DNA of 32,754 nucleotides from DAOTVD01 sp034437075 (GTDB taxonomy: Bacteria > Chloroflexota > Anaerolineae > Aggregatilineales > J027), in NCBI GenBank assembly GCA_034437075.1, contig DAOTVD010000024.1, positions 1-32,754 of the forward strand, in the 5' to 3' direction. A program made the position numbers and the translations under genes. The notes beneath the pieces are model-generated. The model was not told where the DNA came from. It saw only the letters and a program-made list of their open reading frames with translations, and did not search any database. Positions 31,566 to 32,754 of this stretch are shown here, in pieces. Positions within the stretch are counted from its first letter, which is position 1, and each line of letters begins with the position of its first letter.

Positions 31566-32689
31566 AGACGCGCATTCCCGCCGACTTGATGCGCGCCAAC
31601 ATCGTGCACATGACGCCCTATACCCCGATCAAACCGTTTGAGGTGCTCAGTGAAGAATTAGGCATCCCGGTGGAACAGATTGTGAAATTGGACGCCAACG
31701 AGAACCCCTATGGCCCGGCGCCGGAAGCCTTGCGCGCCTTAACGCGCCTGGAGGCGCAAGTGCCCATTTATCCCGACCCTGGGAGTACCGCCTTGCGTGC
31801 GGCGCTAGCGCCGCATCTGGGGGTGGATGCCGCGCAAGTCGTGGTCGGTTCCGGTGCCGATGAACTGATCGAACTGTTGTTTAAGCTCTTTGTGGCGCCT
31901 GGTGACCCGATCATCAATTGCCCGCCCACATTCGGGATGTATACGTTTTGCGCCAGTATTGCTGAAGCAGATGAAATCGTCATCGAACGCCGCGCGGATT
32001 ACAGCCTGGATGTTGACGCTATCGAAAACGCGGCACGGACGCATCGCCCCAAGCTGATTTTGCTGTGTGCGCCGAACAATCCCGATGGCGGCACGCTACC
32101 AACCGCTGACTTAGAACGCCTTTTGGCGCTGGATAGCATCATTGTGCTGGATGAAGCCTATGTCGCCTTTGCCGCGCATGATCTGAATGGTGAATTCGGC
32201 CCACACAACAACGCGCGCCGCGTCACTCCGCATCCGAATCTGGTGGTGTTGCGTACGTTCAGCAAATGGGCGGGCCTGGCAGGCTTGCGCTGTGGTTATG
32301 GCATTTTGTCGCCCGCCATCGTGCGGTACATGATGACCATCAAACAGCCCTATAACCTGAATGTGGCCGCCGGAGCCGCCGCACTGGCCAGCTTGGACGC
32401 TTTGCCGCTGTTGCGTGATCGGGTCAACGCCATTCTGGACGAACGGGCCCGGCTCTACGCGGCGTTGCAAGCGTTGCCGCGTCTACGTCCGCACCCTAGC
32501 AGCCAGGCCAATTTCGTGCTCGTCGAAGTCACCGCTGGCTCAGCGGCGGACTTGAAAGCGCGCTTAGCTGCGCGCGGTATCTTGGTGCGCTATTTCGCTA
32601 AACCGCGCCTGAAAAATCATATTCGGATCAGCGTAGGCACACCCGAGCAAACAGATAAACTCATCGCAGCCCTGGAGGACATTTTATGA
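31562..32689 (+). CDS. hisC: Histidinol-phosphate aminotransferase
   Basis: Class I/II PLP aminotransferase that makes histidinol phosphate from imidazole-acetol phosphate and glutamate. The 375 residues show KLDANENPYGP (43-52), YPDPGSTALRAALA, VGSGADELIELL (96-106), the cofactor residues LCAPNNPDGG and VLDEAYVAF (Asp197, Tyr200), and the PLP lysine in LRTFSKWAGLAGLRCGYG (Lys235). The usual PNNPTG reads PNNPDG. MTPY at residue 17 is a possible later start, but the ATGA overlap with hisD favours 31562. It overlaps hisB by 4 nt. Confidence 0.95.
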   Translation: MKTRIPADLMRANIVHMTPYTPIKPFEVLSEELGIPVEQIVKLDANENPYGPAPEALRALTRLEAQVPIYPDPGSTALRAALAPHLGVDAAQVVVGSGADELIELLFKLFVAPGDPIINCPPTFGMYTFCASIAEADEIVIERRADYSLDVDAIENAARTHRPKLILLCAPNNPDGGTLPTADLERLLALDSIIVLDEAYVAFAAHDLNGEFGPHNNARRVTPHPNLVVLRTFSKWAGLAGLRCGYGILSPAIVRYMMTIKQPYNLNVAAGAAALASLDALPLLRDRVNAILDERARLYAALQALPRLRPHPSSQANFVLVEVTAGSAADLKARLAARGILVRYFAKPRLKNHIRISVGTPEQTDKLIAALEDIL

Positions 32690-32754
32690 TGCGCCATGCC
32701 AAAATCACGCGCAAGACCAACGAAACCGACATACAACTCTTGCTGGGTCTAGAC
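32686..32754 (+). CDS. hisB: Imidazoleglycerol-phosphate dehydratase, N-terminal start only (runs off the window)
   Basis: Only 23 codons are visible, reading MMRHAKITRKTNETDI then QLLLGLD. The pattern R.A.I.RKT.ETDI...L.LD is the standard start of HisB dehydratase. Two ATG codons stand in tandem; the first (32686) overlaps the hisC stop as ATGA, the same junction type as between hisG/hisD and hisD/hisC. The chain appears to start as a monofunctional dehydratase, without the phosphatase domain fused in enterobacteria. Confidence 0.85.
   Translation, partial: MMRHAKITRKTNETDIQLLLGLD

Overview
The window looks like a bacterial chromosome segment, most probably from a Chloroflexota (Anaerolineae-like) organism. 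The reasons are a tryptophan T-box leader, a complete 14-subunit complex I operon with Chloroflexota-style subunits, and a truncated N-terminal ORF whose tail has an 'IRGFGKVWRE' type repeat that I associate with secreted proteins of this phylum. The lineage is inferred from protein flavour; no rRNA or tRNA is present. Coding is dense, mostly on the + strand, and moderately GC-rich. I see no mobile elements or CRISPR arrays.

Layout. (1) 2-238: C-terminal end of an unidentified protein. (2) 270-5109: tryptophan operon trpD-trpC-trpF-trpB-trpA behind a good promoter and a transcriptional T-box. The T-box has a UGG specifier and a UGGC bulge that matches the G discriminator base of bacterial tRNA-Trp. 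trpE and trpG are absent here. (3) 5235-21788: nuoA to nuoN, all 14 subunits of the proton-pumping NADH:quinone oxidoreductase, ended by a strong intrinsic terminator. Additions to the standard set are a small TPR-like gene between nuoF and nuoG, an NuoJ with a ~260-residue two-unit (DUF4397-like) insertion before its last membrane helix, a His/Asp-rich loop in NuoL and a C-terminally extended NuoH. NuoG lacks the cysteines of the extra N7 cluster. A hairpin and a promoter-like element separate nuoI from nuoJ, so the membrane-arm half (nuoJ-N) may be tuned separately. (4) 21844-28987: assorted single genes: a Tat-exported PAP-like metallophosphoesterase (-), a GNAT acetyltransferase, an FHA-domain protein (-), an unknown membrane-anchored protein, an orphan family-5 solute-binding protein and an M20 amidohydrolase. 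(5) 29007-32754: histidine operon hisG-hisD-hisC-hisB (hisB runs off the end), preceded by a 15-codon leader ORF with five His codons (HHHSHH) and a strong terminator, i.e. a ribosome-mediated attenuator.

How it works together. The two amino-acid operons appear to be controlled by two different attenuation principles: tRNA sensing by RNA (T-box) for trp, and ribosome stalling on a His-rich leader peptide for his. The nuo operon encodes the main respiratory entry point; its unusual features concern extracytoplasmic or peripheral additions to otherwise canonical subunits. The strongest candidates for undescribed biology are the NuoJ insertion (15011-15790) and the his leader-peptide attenuator (29007-29180).
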